From NCBI GenBank assembly GCA_015067435.1, contig SVMM01000009.1:81417-145416 (forward strand): a DNA stretch of 64,000 bases, written 5' to 3'. The notes beneath the pieces are model-generated. The model searched no databases and was not told the origin of the DNA. It saw only the letters and a program-made list of their open reading frames with translations. Both the position numbers and the translations under genes were made by a program. The DNA is from Oscillospiraceae bacterium (GTDB taxonomy: Bacteria; Bacillota; Clostridia; Oscillospirales; Oscillospiraceae). This document shows positions 1 to 7,011 of the stretch, in pieces; position 1 is the first letter of the stretch; each line of letters opens with the position of its first letter.

Positions 1-1641
1 TCCGTGGTCATCAAGGACACGCGCGACCTCGTCGACAAGGAGCTGCCGATCTTCGTTTCGCTGGCGGTCGGACTTGCGATCGCCGCGATGGCGCTGACAA
101 TGGAAGAGACCGTCCTGCCCCTCGTGCTGATGGCGAACATCGGCGTCGCGGTGCTCTATAACTTCGGCTCCAACATTGTCCTCGGCCAGATCTCGTACAT
201 CACGCAGGCGATCGCCGCGGTGCTGCAGCTGGGCGTGACGATGGACTACTCCGTGTTCCTTTACCGCCGTTACGAGGAGGAGCGCGGCAACTACGAGGAC
301 CATCGTGACGCGATGGCGCAGGCTGTTATGGCCGCGTTTCGCTCGCTCTTCGGCTCAAGCCTCACCACCGTTGCCGGCTTCCTCGCTCTGTGCGCGATGC
401 GCCTGACGCTGGGCCGCGACATCGGCATCGTCATGGCGAAGGGCGTCGTGCTGGGCGTCCTCACGGTCATTCTGGTGCTGCCGTCGTTCATTCTCATCTG
501 CGACGCGCACCTCAGCCGCCTCAAGCACAGGACGATCATCCCGAGCTTCGACGGTGTCAACCGTTTCATCATCAAGCACCGCGTCGTGTTTCTCGTCCTC
601 GCAATCCTGCTCTTCTTCCCCGCCTACTACGCCGAGAAGCACGTCACAATGTACTACAAGCTCGACGAGTCCCTGCCGCGCGATATGCCGTCCATCATTG
701 CCAACGAAAAGCTCAAGGACGAGTTTGACATGGCAACCTCGCACTTTGTGCTGCTGCGCGACGACATTTCCGCCACGGACATGAACGAGATGGAGAGCCG
801 CATCAACGAGCTGGACGGCGTCACGGGCCTGCTTTCGTACCATTCCATGCTTGGGCAGGGCATCCCCGACTTCTTTATCCCCGATGACGCCAAGAAGATG
901 CTCAAGCAGGGCGGGTATCAGCTGATGATGGTCAACTCCAGCTACGATACCGCCTCCGACGAGGTTTCCGAACAGCTCAAGAAGATGATCGCCATCGTCA
1001 AGGAATACGATCCCAACGCCATGGTGACAGGCGAGGCCGCCATGACCGACGACCTGATCGCCACCACCGCCGTGGACTTTGTCACCACGAACTACATCTC
1101 CATCGCGGCGATCTTCACGATCATCATGATCGTGTTCCGCTCCGTCACTGTGCCGATGGCGCTGGTGGCAATGATCGAGCTGGCAATTTTCATCAACCAG
1201 GGCGTGCCGTACTTCACGGGCTCCGAGGTGGCGTTCGTCGCGCCGACGGTCATCAGCTGCGTACAGCTCGGCGCGACGGTGGACTACGCGATCCTGATGA
1301 CCTCGCGCTTCCAGGAGGAGCTGCGCGCGGGACATGACCGCAAGGAGGCCGCGCAGCTCGCGGCAAGCTCCTCCGACGCGTCGATCATCACCAGCGCGCT
1401 CGTCATGTTCGTCGCAACGCTGGGCGTCTCGCTTGTTACCTCGATCGACCTGATCGGCGCGATCTGCGTCATGCTCGCGCGCGGCGCGATCATTTCCGCG
1501 ATCGTCAGCATCTTCTTCATGCCTGCGGTTCTGTGCATTCTTGAGCCGGTGTTCAGCAGGACGACTCTAAACTGGAAGCCGCATCAGGACAATGGCGGCT
1601 CCGGCCTGACGCCCGCCGCCGCGGCTCAGCTGAAGGTCTGA
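1..1641 (+). CDS. MMPL-family RND-type exporter, 5' end outside the window
   Basis: Polytopic membrane protein of the MMPL/RND superfamily, which exports lipids, peptides or drugs using the proton gradient. The frame is open from base 1, so the N-terminus lies upstream. About 545 residues are present. Two characteristic membrane repeats are visible, each with the motif pattern G-x-T-x-DY followed by an arginine and an acidic pair (GVTMDYSVFLYRRYEEE early on, GATVDYAILMTSRFQEE near the end). They are separated by an extracytoplasmic domain of roughly 130 residues. The substrate cannot be inferred. A promoter and a TetR gene follow directly on the same strand, a common arrangement for an exporter and its repressor. 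Confidence 0.9.
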   Translation, partial: SVVIKDTRDLVDKELPIFVSLAVGLAIAAMALTMEETVLPLVLMANIGVAVLYNFGSNIVLGQISYITQAIAAVLQLGVTMDYSVFLYRRYEEERGNYEDHRDAMAQAVMAAFRSLFGSSLTTVAGFLALCAMRLTLGRDIGIVMAKGVVLGVLTVILVLPSFILICDAHLSRLKHRTIIPSFDGVNRFIIKHRVVFLVLAILLFFPAYYAEKHVTMYYKLDESLPRDMPSIIANEKLKDEFDMATSHFVLLRDDISATDMNEMESRINELDGVTGLLSYHSMLGQGIPDFFIPDDAKKMLKQGGYQLMMVNSSYDTASDEVSEQLKKMIAIVKEYDPNAMVTGEAAMTDDLIATTAVDFVTTNYISIAAIFTIIMIVFRSVTVPMALVAMIELAIFINQGVPYFTGSEVAFVAPTVISCVQLGATVDYAILMTSRFQEELRAGHDRKEAAQLAASSSDASIITSALVMFVATLGVSLVTSIDLIGAICVMLARGAIISAIVSIFFMPAVLCILEPVFSRTTLNWKPHQDNGGSGLTPAAAAQLKV

Positions 1642-1655
1642 CAGGGACAAGAAGC

Positions 1656-1684
1656 TTGCCTTTTCTGCGGCGCACACGTATAAT
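1656..1684 (+). promoter_or_regulatory. sigma-A-type promoter for the tetR gene
   Basis: TTGCCT (1656-1661), 17-base spacer, perfect TATAAT (1679-1684). It lies just after the MMPL stop codon. Transcription would start near 1691, which excludes the upstream start codon at 1656 and supports the ATG at 1719. Confidence 0.7.
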
Positions 1685-1718
1685 GATCGTATATCAAGCG
1701 GTTGAAAGGAGACTGGAT

Positions 1719-2294
1719 ATGCCGTCATTTACGCGCGAAAAGATCATGGAATCGTGCCTGAAGATGCTCAACGAGCGCCCGATGAGTCAGATCACGGTCA
1801 AGGCAATCGTTGAGGACTGCGGCATCAACCGCAACAGCTTCTATTACCACTTCACGGATATCCCGACGCTGCTTGGAACGATCGTGACCGAGTACGCGGA
1901 TCGCCTGATCGCCGAATACGCAAAGGCGGATTCGCTGGAGGAGTGCCTTGCCGCCGCGACGCAGTTTGCGCGCGAGAACAGGCGAGCCGTGCTTCACGTC
2001 TATCGCTCTGAAAACCGGGGCATTTACGAGCAGCACCTCATCCGCGTCTGCCACGACGTGGTCGTGTCCTATCTCGAAACCGCGTTCGGCGACGTGCCGG
2101 TCGAAAAAGAGGACGCGGAGGCGCTTGTCCACTTTTTCCAGTGCGAGCTGATCGGGCAGATATTGACGTGGCTCGAAAGCGATATGAATTACGACATCCA
2201 GTCCCGATTTGCGCGAATGAGCAAGCTGCGCCGCGAAATGGTCGAAGAAATCATAAGCCGCGTCCAAAGGGACACGGAGACGCAGAATCCATAG
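1719..2294 (+). CDS. TetR/AcrR-family transcriptional regulator
   Basis: DNA-binding regulator of 191 residues. The N-terminal 50 residues form a TetR helix-turn-helix (ITVKAIVEDCGINRNSFYYHF is the recognition region). The rest is a helical ligand-binding/dimerisation domain typical of the TetR_C group found in Firmicutes. The start at 1719 is chosen because GAAAGGAG sits 8 bases upstream and a sigma-A promoter ends at 1684. By context it probably represses the preceding MMPL exporter, itself, or both. The ligand is unknown. Confidence 0.88.
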   Translation: MPSFTREKIMESCLKMLNERPMSQITVKAIVEDCGINRNSFYYHFTDIPTLLGTIVTEYADRLIAEYAKADSLEECLAAATQFARENRRAVLHVYRSENRGIYEQHLIRVCHDVVVSYLETAFGDVPVEKEDAEALVHFFQCELIGQILTWLESDMNYDIQSRFARMSKLRREMVEEIISRVQRDTETQNP

Positions 2295-2369
2295 CCGGCC
2301 GCGCCGCGGCGGGAATGGACGGATACAACGCCGCGCCGCATTGCGGCACGGCAAACGGAGGCTTTTTCA

Positions 2370-2969
2370 ATGGAAGACAGACTCAGAAACACCACACCCA
2401 TGCAAATTGCCCGGGGAGGCTATATCGTTCTCTCAACGCTGCTGTGCGCGCTGGGACTCCTGATGATCCTGCTGCCGGACTTTTCCATCGCGCTGGCGGG
2501 TATGCTGCTCGGCGTGCTGATGATCGTATTCGGCGCGGTCAAGATCGTCGGCTATTGGTCGAAGGACCTCTACCGGCTGGCATTCCAGTACGATTTCGCG
2601 TTCGGCGTTCTGATGATCCCGCTGGGGTTGTATGCGCTGTGCTGTCCAGAGCGCACGATCAGCTTCTTCTATATCATTTTGGGCATCGTCGTGCTTGCCG
2701 ACGGACTGTTCAAATTCCAGATCGCGCTGGATTCTCGTGCCTTCGGCATCGAAAAGTGGTGGCTGATTCTGGCGCTTGCTTTCCTTGCGGGCATGCTGGG
2801 CTGCATGCTGGTGTTCCATCCCGGCGGCGGCGCGAAGGTTGCGACCGCACTGGTGGGATTTGCGCTGCTCGGGGAAGGCGTTCTCAATTTAAGCGTGGCG
2901 CTGTATACGGTCAAGATCATCAAGCATCAGCATGCGGATGAGCAGCTGCCGCCGCGTTTCGTTGGCTGA
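2370..2969 (+). CDS. DUF308/HdeD-like membrane protein
   Basis: Small integral membrane protein of 199 residues with about six hydrophobic helices arranged as repeated hairpins (for example [21 protein letters not shown] and [16 protein letters not shown]). The P-x-x-S pattern after the first helix and the overall length match the DUF308/HdeD family. HdeD is linked to acid stress in enterobacteria, but the function in Clostridia is not established. The start follows a GGAGG site 9 bases upstream. It may be cotranscribed with tetR (75-base gap) and ends at a strong hairpin. Confidence 0.8.
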   Translation: MEDRLRNTTPMQIARGGYIVLSTLLCALGLLMILLPDFSIALAGMLLGVLMIVFGAVKIVGYWSKDLYRLAFQYDFAFGVLMIPLGLYALCCPERTISFFYIILGIVVLADGLFKFQIALDSRAFGIEKWWLILALAFLAGMLGCMLVFHPGGGAKVATALVGFALLGEGVLNLSVALYTVKIIKHQHADEQLPPRFVG

Positions 2970-2973
2970 CAGG

Positions 2974-3021
2974 AAAACCGACCGGTTTTGCAACTTATCC
3001 TTGCAGGACCGATCGGTTTTT
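2974..3021 (+). terminator. intrinsic terminator after the DUF308 gene
   Basis: Large imperfect inverted repeat (left arm 2974-2992, right arm 3002-3020) with a 9-base loop, ending in a T run. It closes the tetR-DUF308 unit. Confidence 0.7.
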
Positions 3022-3047
3022 GCGCGTCCGGCGGGTGAAGGTCCTGA

Positions 3048-3128
3048 GCCCGCCCGGTGCCCCGTCCGCTGCAGGAGCACCTGCGCGAGGCCGTAAACGC
3101 CTTGGAGGAGGTACGTCGACGCTCATGA
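3048..3128 (+). pseudogene. relic of the C-terminus of a PF06541 membrane-protein gene
   Basis: Frame from just after an in-frame stop (3045) to the TGA at 3126. It encodes [20 protein letters not shown], which closely matches the last residues of the intact minus-strand gene at 5267-6001 ([20 protein letters not shown]). Nothing else of that gene is recognisable upstream. The fragment's stop overlaps the ATG of the HD gene (TCATGA), so it looks like the 3' end of a former upstream partner gene, kept perhaps because it carries the ribosome-binding site of the next gene. Confidence 0.7.
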
Positions 3129-3574
3129 AAAAGACGATCGGTGAAATCGAAGCCGCGCTTTCCGATTTCAAGCGCGAGCCGCAGGTGCTTCGTATGAAGG
3201 AGTTTATACAGCACGGAAGGGTCTCCACCTACGAGCACTGCGAGAACGTTGTGCGCGCCTGCTTCCGGCTCAACCGGTGCCTGTGCCTCAACGCCGATGA
3301 AAAAACGCTGCTGCGCGGCGCGATGCTCCACGATTTTTACCTGTACGACTGGCACAAGCAGGACGGAACGCATCGCTGGCACGGCTTTCACCACGCAGAC
3401 CGCGCGGCGGACAACGCAAGGCGCCTGCTGCACGCGACCGAGGAGGAGTGCCGCATCATCCGCAGCCACATGTGGCCGCTGACGCTGACAAGGCTCCCCA
3501 AAAGCCGCGAGGCATGGATCGTCTGCCTTGCGGACAAATGGTGCTCCCTCATCGAAACAGTGTTTCGGAGATGA
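3125..3574 (+). CDS. HD-domain phosphohydrolase-like protein
   Basis: Protein of 149 residues with the HD signature. An N-terminal histidine (YEHCENVV) is followed by [15 protein letters not shown] carrying the His-Asp pair, then [17 protein letters not shown] and a late Asp (LADKWCSL). All candidate metal ligands of the HD superfamily are present, so a metal-dependent phosphohydrolase is likely. The substrate is unknown. The start at 3125 has GGAGGAGG 14 bases upstream inside the relic gene. The longer upstream frame runs through the terminator and is not credible. Confidence 0.82.
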   Translation: MKKTIGEIEAALSDFKREPQVLRMKEFIQHGRVSTYEHCENVVRACFRLNRCLCLNADEKTLLRGAMLHDFYLYDWHKQDGTHRWHGFHHADRAADNARRLLHATEEECRIIRSHMWPLTLTRLPKSREAWIVCLADKWCSLIETVFRR

Positions 3575-3771
3575 CCGCCGCCGATTTCGCGCCGTTTTAC
3601 GGGAAGGGCGTCATTGCGATCGACGCCTGCACAGCACATACCGGGTTTGTGAATTGCCTTGTATTCGCCAAAGGCTGATGGCAGTATAATGCGGATAAAA
3701 TAAAACGCATGCTGGAGCATATGGGTTGAACAGCCGGGCGTTTTTGCCCATATCTGCGCCTGCCCCGTTTT

Positions 3772-3814
3772 TTGTGATTTTGTCACGGAAAAGCGCCGCG
3801 CGGCGGCGTATACT
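3772..3814 (+). promoter_or_regulatory. possible Crp/Fnr-type activator site and -10 box of trxA
   Basis: The dyad GTGA-N5-TCAC (centre about 3780) lies 5' to a TATACT box (3809-3814) that has no recognisable -35. With a start site near 3821 the dyad centre falls near -41, the class II activator position. A Crp/Fnr-family regulator is encoded nearby at 4590-5249. The spacer is 5 rather than the usual 6 bases, so this is tentative. Confidence 0.35.
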
Positions 3815-3846
3815 TGCCTCAACAATCAATCAAGGAGGCAACAACA

Positions 3847-4158
3847 ATGTCAGCAAACGTCATTACGAAAGAGAACTTCCAAACGCAGGTCATGGAGAGC
3901 GATAAACCCGTTCTGCTCGATTTCTGGGCAAGCTGGTGCGGCCCCTGCCGTATGGTCAGCCCTGTGGTGGACGAGGTCGCGCGGGAGCATCCGGAGCTGA
4001 TGGTCGGCAAGGTCAACGTGGACGAACAGCCGGAGCTCGCGAGCGCGTTTCAGGTCATGAGCATCCCCATGCTCGTCGCCATGAGGAACGGCAAGATCGT
4101 CAACCAGTCTGTCGGCGCGCGCCCGAAGGCGGATATTCTGGCGCTGGTGGGCGCGTGA
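3847..4158 (+). CDS. trxA: thioredoxin
   Basis: Cytoplasmic thiol-disulfide oxidoreductase of 103 residues. The active site W30-C31-G32-P33-C34 and the conserved cis-proline segment (SIPML) are present, and the length is normal for TrxA. It reduces protein disulfides using electrons from thioredoxin reductase, which is not in this window. The start at 3847 has AAGGAGG 8 bases upstream. The stop overlaps the ATG of the ferredoxin relic (TGATG), so the two were translationally coupled. Confidence 0.96.
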   Translation: MSANVITKENFQTQVMESDKPVLLDFWASWCGPCRMVSPVVDEVAREHPELMVGKVNVDEQPELASAFQVMSIPMLVAMRNGKIVNQSVGARPKADILALVGA

Positions 4159-4306
4159 TGGCGTCGAAACGATTCGCGGGAGCCGACCGCGAGCGCTGCG
4201 GCTCCTGCGGCGCGTGCACCCACGAGTGCCCCCGCGGCGCGATCCAAATCTGGCACGGCTGCTTCGCCGTGATCGACGCGGCGCTGTGCGTCGGCTGCGG
4301 CAGGCC
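4158..4306 (+). pseudogene. truncated 2[4Fe-4S] ferredoxin (N-terminal part)
   Basis: The reading frame starts with MASKRF and encodes a complete first cluster motif (CGSCGACTHECP) and the beginning of a second (CVGC), then breaks off after the GCG codon block near 4303. The expected last cysteines are missing. The sequence continues in another frame as the C-terminal part of a membrane iron-sulfur protein. In Clostridia these two proteins are encoded by consecutive genes after thioredoxin, so an internal deletion seems to have joined them out of frame. Confidence 0.72.
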
Positions 4307-4549
4307 GTCAAGCTGTTCTGGACATTCCGCGTGCCGTGGAGTTGGGCGTATACGGCGGGCAGCGCGCCGGACTGGATCGCGCAGTTCAGCTTCGGCTTTT
4401 ACAGCCTCATGCTGACCTCCACGCTGATCGGCCTGATCGTCATGGCGCTCTATCGTCCGCGGACGTGGTGCACCTTCTGCCCGATGGGCAGCATGACGCA
4501 GATGGTCTGCAAGGCAAAACAAAGCGGGTGCGAAAAGAGCGCGGCATAA
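4305..4549 (+). pseudogene. C-terminal relic of a NapH/YccM-like 4Fe-4S membrane protein
   Basis: In the +2 frame relative to the ferredoxin relic, the sequence reads KLFWTFRVPWSWAY, one hydrophobic helix (FYSLMLTSTLIGLIVMALY), then RTWCTFCPMGSMTQ and a final cysteine, matching the end of membrane 4Fe-4S proteins of the YccM/NapH type. The N-terminal two thirds, with the first helices and cluster-binding motif, are absent. No start codon or ribosome-binding site precedes it. It is most simply the downstream half of a deletion junction. Confidence 0.7.
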
Positions 4550-4554
4550 TGAAA

Positions 4555-4591
4555 ATGACGCCTTCCGTCCATCGGAAAGCGTCATCTTTTT
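4555..4591. terminator. bidirectional terminator between the iron-sulfur relic and the Crp/Fnr gene
   Basis: Stem ATGACGC...TTCCG / CGGAA...GCGTCAT (one internal mismatch), with a T run on the plus strand (4587-4591) and A-rich sequence on the other side. It serves convergent transcription. Confidence 0.75.
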
Positions 4592-5249
4592 ATGCCTGCG
4601 CCAGTGCTTCCAGCCGCTTGCGGCCGGTCAGCTCGACGGCGCCGCGCGAGAGCGCGACCATGCCCTCGCTCTGAAAATAGCGGAGCATCCGCGTGACGAC
4701 CTCGCGGGCGGTGCCCATGTGGCTGGCAATGGTTTCGTGCGTGATCCTCAGCCGATCCACACCCTCCAGCGCCGCCTCGTCCAGCAGAAAGGCGGCGAGC
4801 CGGCGGTCCATGCTCTTCCAGAGGATCTGGTCAAGCAGCCACATGACGTCGGAAAAGCGGCTCATCATGATCCGGTTGACCTCGTTCGCCAGCGGCGCGG
4901 ACGCCGCCATGACCGATTGGAACGCATCGGCGGGCAGCACCCAGAAGGAACTGTCCTCCTCTGCACGGATGGCAATGTCAAATTGCAGGCTGCGGAACGC
5001 GCAGGAGGCGGAGAACAGGCAGACGTCCCGCTCCAGCAGGCGGTACAGCGTGATCTCGCGTCCGTCCTCCGAGGCGACGTATGCGCGCAGACGCCCGGAG
5101 CAGACGAGCAGCAACCCGGTGCATTCCGCGCTCCCGCCGTGGATCAGCTCGCCCGCCGCGGCGCGGCGGAGACGCGCGGCGGATTGCAGCGCGGAGCGCT
5201 GTGCGTCCGTCAACTCACTCCAGGACGAAAAGAATTCCGAAAGCTCCAT
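4590..5249 (-). CDS. Crp/Fnr-family transcriptional regulator
   Basis: About 219 residues. The N-terminal half is a cyclic-nucleotide-binding-type beta barrel (GELIHGG, RLRAYVASEDGREITLYRL, DVCLFSASCAF). The C-terminal winged helix-turn-helix carries RITHETIASHMGTAREVVTR followed by LRYFQSEGMVALSRG. There is no N-terminal cysteine cluster like E. coli FNR. The start at 5249 is preferred because AGGAAGG lies about 11 bases upstream. An alternative ATG at 5270 overlaps the previous stop as ATGA, so coupling to the upstream gene is possible. It is the last gene of the minus-strand nnrE operon and may act on the trxA promoter. Confidence 0.88.
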   Translation of the reverse strand: MELSEFFSSWSELTDAQRSALQSAARLRRAAAGELIHGGSAECTGLLLVCSGRLRAYVASEDGREITLYRLLERDVCLFSASCAFRSLQFDIAIRAEEDSSFWVLPADAFQSVMAASAPLANEVNRIMMSRFSDVMWLLDQILWKSMDRRLAAFLLDEAALEGVDRLRITHETIASHMGTAREVVTRMLRYFQSEGMVALSRGAVELTGRKRLEALAQA

Positions 5250-5266
5250 ACGGTCAGTATCCTTCC

Positions 5267-6001
5267 TCATTTTTGCCGCCTGATCTCTTCCAGCGCGTTG
5301 ACCGCCTCAAGCAGATGCTCGTGCAGGGGACGGACGGTCTGGAACGGCAGGAAGAACCGCTGCCGCAGCTCCGCGCGCTCCCGCGCGGCGTGGAGATGCG
5401 CCTTGAGGGCTTCGTACCTGACGACGACGTCGTTCTCGTCCGCGAAGCGCTTGAGCCTTGCCACCAGATGGCAGGAGTAGGCGACGTCGATGGTGAACAC
5501 GCCGAAGAAATAGCCGATCACGAACGAAAACGCCAGATTGTTTGCCAGCCAGTCCAGTGCTTCGAGAATGTGCGGGTGCACCAGAAAGTAGTACGCCGCG
5601 CCCAGCACCGCCCAGAAGAACGAAAACAGCGGGCAGATCAGGCCCTGGATGTTGCCCCGCTGCATGCTGTAATCCCACAGGCGCAGCTTCATCCATTTGA
5701 GCAGCGCAATACCGGCGATGTACTCGATCAGCGTCATGCTGACCGCCATTCCTGCGAACAGCAGCGCCCTGCCGGACACGGTATCCTCGACTCCCGTCAC
5801 GTCGCCCATGTAGGCGAGCAGATAGAGGATGCACAGTCCGCTGCCGTACAGGGGCACATACGGCCCCACGCAGAAGCCGGGGTTGATCCATTTATGCTCG
5901 GGGTTCGCCGCGGAGAAGAACTTGCGGAAGAACAGTTCAAGCACCCAGCCGAACAGCGAGCCGAGAAAGAACAGGTATGCAAGGGTCAGAAACATGCTCA
6001 T
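5267..6001 (-). CDS. PF06541-type membrane protein (putative ABC-transporter type IV)
   Basis: Integral membrane protein of 244 residues with about five or six helices (LTLAYLFFLGSLFGWVLE, GLCILYLLAYMG, LFAGMAVSMTLIEYIAGIAL, FFWAVLGAAYYFLV, FSFVIGYFFGVFTIDVAY) and a charged cytoplasmic tail. The helix pattern and motifs such as FGWVLE and NPGFCVGPYVPLYG match the PF06541 family, often named putative ABC transporter permease although its biochemical role is unproven. The start at 6001 has GGAGG 13 bases upstream. It lies 17 bases after nnrE and overlaps the Crp/Fnr start region. A relic of a paralogue's C-terminus is at 3048-3128. Confidence 0.8.
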   Translation of the reverse strand: MSMFLTLAYLFFLGSLFGWVLELFFRKFFSAANPEHKWINPGFCVGPYVPLYGSGLCILYLLAYMGDVTGVEDTVSGRALLFAGMAVSMTLIEYIAGIALLKWMKLRLWDYSMQRGNIQGLICPLFSFFWAVLGAAYYFLVHPHILEALDWLANNLAFSFVIGYFFGVFTIDVAYSCHLVARLKRFADENDVVVRYEALKAHLHAARERAELRQRFFLPFQTVRPLHEHLLEAVNALEEIRRQK

Positions 6002-6018
6002 ATGCGAAATCTTGCCTC

Positions 6019-6792
6019 CTATTTCAGTTTTCCCTCCGGGTATCCCACATCCCGCGTGTCGATGACGTGCATGTCCAGATACGCCGGACGGCGGAGGATC
6101 TTCCCCTGCGCCGCGTATTCCTCGCGCCACTCGGCGGCGATCTTGTTTTCCGCGCGGTCGAGGACGATACCGATGTCCGTGACGACGAGGCGCTTCATGT
6201 AATCGCCCGCGTTCGCCGCCAGCATCCCGCTTTTCACAAAACCGACAGTCACGGTCAGATCGGAGCGCACGGCCAGCTCCGCCGCGCCGGTGTCGCCGTT
6301 CATGCCGCTGTTGATATCCACGCTGATTACACGAGCACCGGCGCCGTTGATCTCCCGGATCGCCGACGCGTAGGGCTCCCGTACCGCCCCCTGGAAGCCG
6401 GTGCCGAGCAGGCAGTCGACGAGGATATCGCTTCCCGCGAACGCGCCAGCCGCGTAGGGAGCGGCGGGGACGCCCAGCGCCTTCGCCTTTTTCGCGAAGT
6501 GCGCGCTGTCCGGCGACAGCTTGTCGCTGAGGGCAACGACGCGGCAGTCGACGCCGTTCGATTTCAGGATGTACGCCAGCGCGAAGCCGTCGCCGCCGTT
6601 GTTGCCGGAGCCGACCGCGATGGCGATATCCCCGCGCCACTCCGCCGCACGGTAAACGCCCGTGGCGGCGCGGTACATCAGCGTCAGGCTTGGGACATGG
6701 TTCTCGATGGTCTTGCGGTCGCTTTCCCGCATGTTTGCCACGGAGATGCAATCCAGAAAGGGCTTTTGCTCCATAAAAGTATCAAGCGGCAT
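6019..6792 (-). CDS. nnrE: NAD(P)H-hydrate epimerase (YjeF N-terminal domain)
   Basis: About 257 residues, YjeF_N fold. It epimerises the R and S forms of damaged NAD(P)H hydrate so that an ADP/ATP-dependent dehydratase can repair it. Seen: the glycine-rich VGSGNNGGDGFA motif near the middle, the D-x-x-L-G-T-G-F segment (VDCLLGTGFQG) and S-V-D-I-N-S-G. The C-terminal NnrD dehydratase domain, often fused in bacteria, is missing, so a separate dehydratase is expected elsewhere. Start: an ATG at 6792 with AAGGTG 8 bases upstream is favoured over a GTG at 6801. First gene of a three-gene minus operon. Confidence 0.88.
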   Translation of the reverse strand: MPLDTFMEQKPFLDCISVANMRESDRKTIENHVPSLTLMYRAATGVYRAAEWRGDIAIAVGSGNNGGDGFALAYILKSNGVDCRVVALSDKLSPDSAHFAKKAKALGVPAAPYAAGAFAGSDILVDCLLGTGFQGAVREPYASAIREINGAGARVISVDINSGMNGDTGAAELAVRSDLTVTVGFVKSGMLAANAGDYMKRLVVTDIGIVLDRAENKIAAEWREEYAAQGKILRRPAYLDMHVIDTRDVGYPEGKLK

Positions 6793-6947
6793 GACGGACA
6801 CCTTCTTTCCGATGACATTGGGGAAACGTCGTACTGATGCGTTTTGAGCAGGAGGCAGGCACTAAGTATACCCCGCGGACAGGCGGAAATCAACCTGCTG
6901 CATCTGCGCCATGACAAAAATGGGCGTAATTTGGCACGAACGACGTT

Positions 6948-6974
6948 TTTGATTTTCCTGCAGCGTGCTATAAT
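6948..6974 (+). promoter_or_regulatory. probable promoter of the DUF4157 gene
   Basis: Perfect TATAAT (6969-6974) about 38 bases before the ATG. The best -35 is TTTGAT (6948-6953), with a short 15-base spacer. Confidence 0.5.
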
Positions 6975-7011
6975 AGCATAAATAAACAGATCACCTTTTG
7001 AGGGCAAGACC

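Noticed and set aside
5267..6751. 494-codon version of the PF06541 protein
   Set aside because: The extension reads through nnrE in another frame. The ATG at 6001 gives the expected N-terminal helix.
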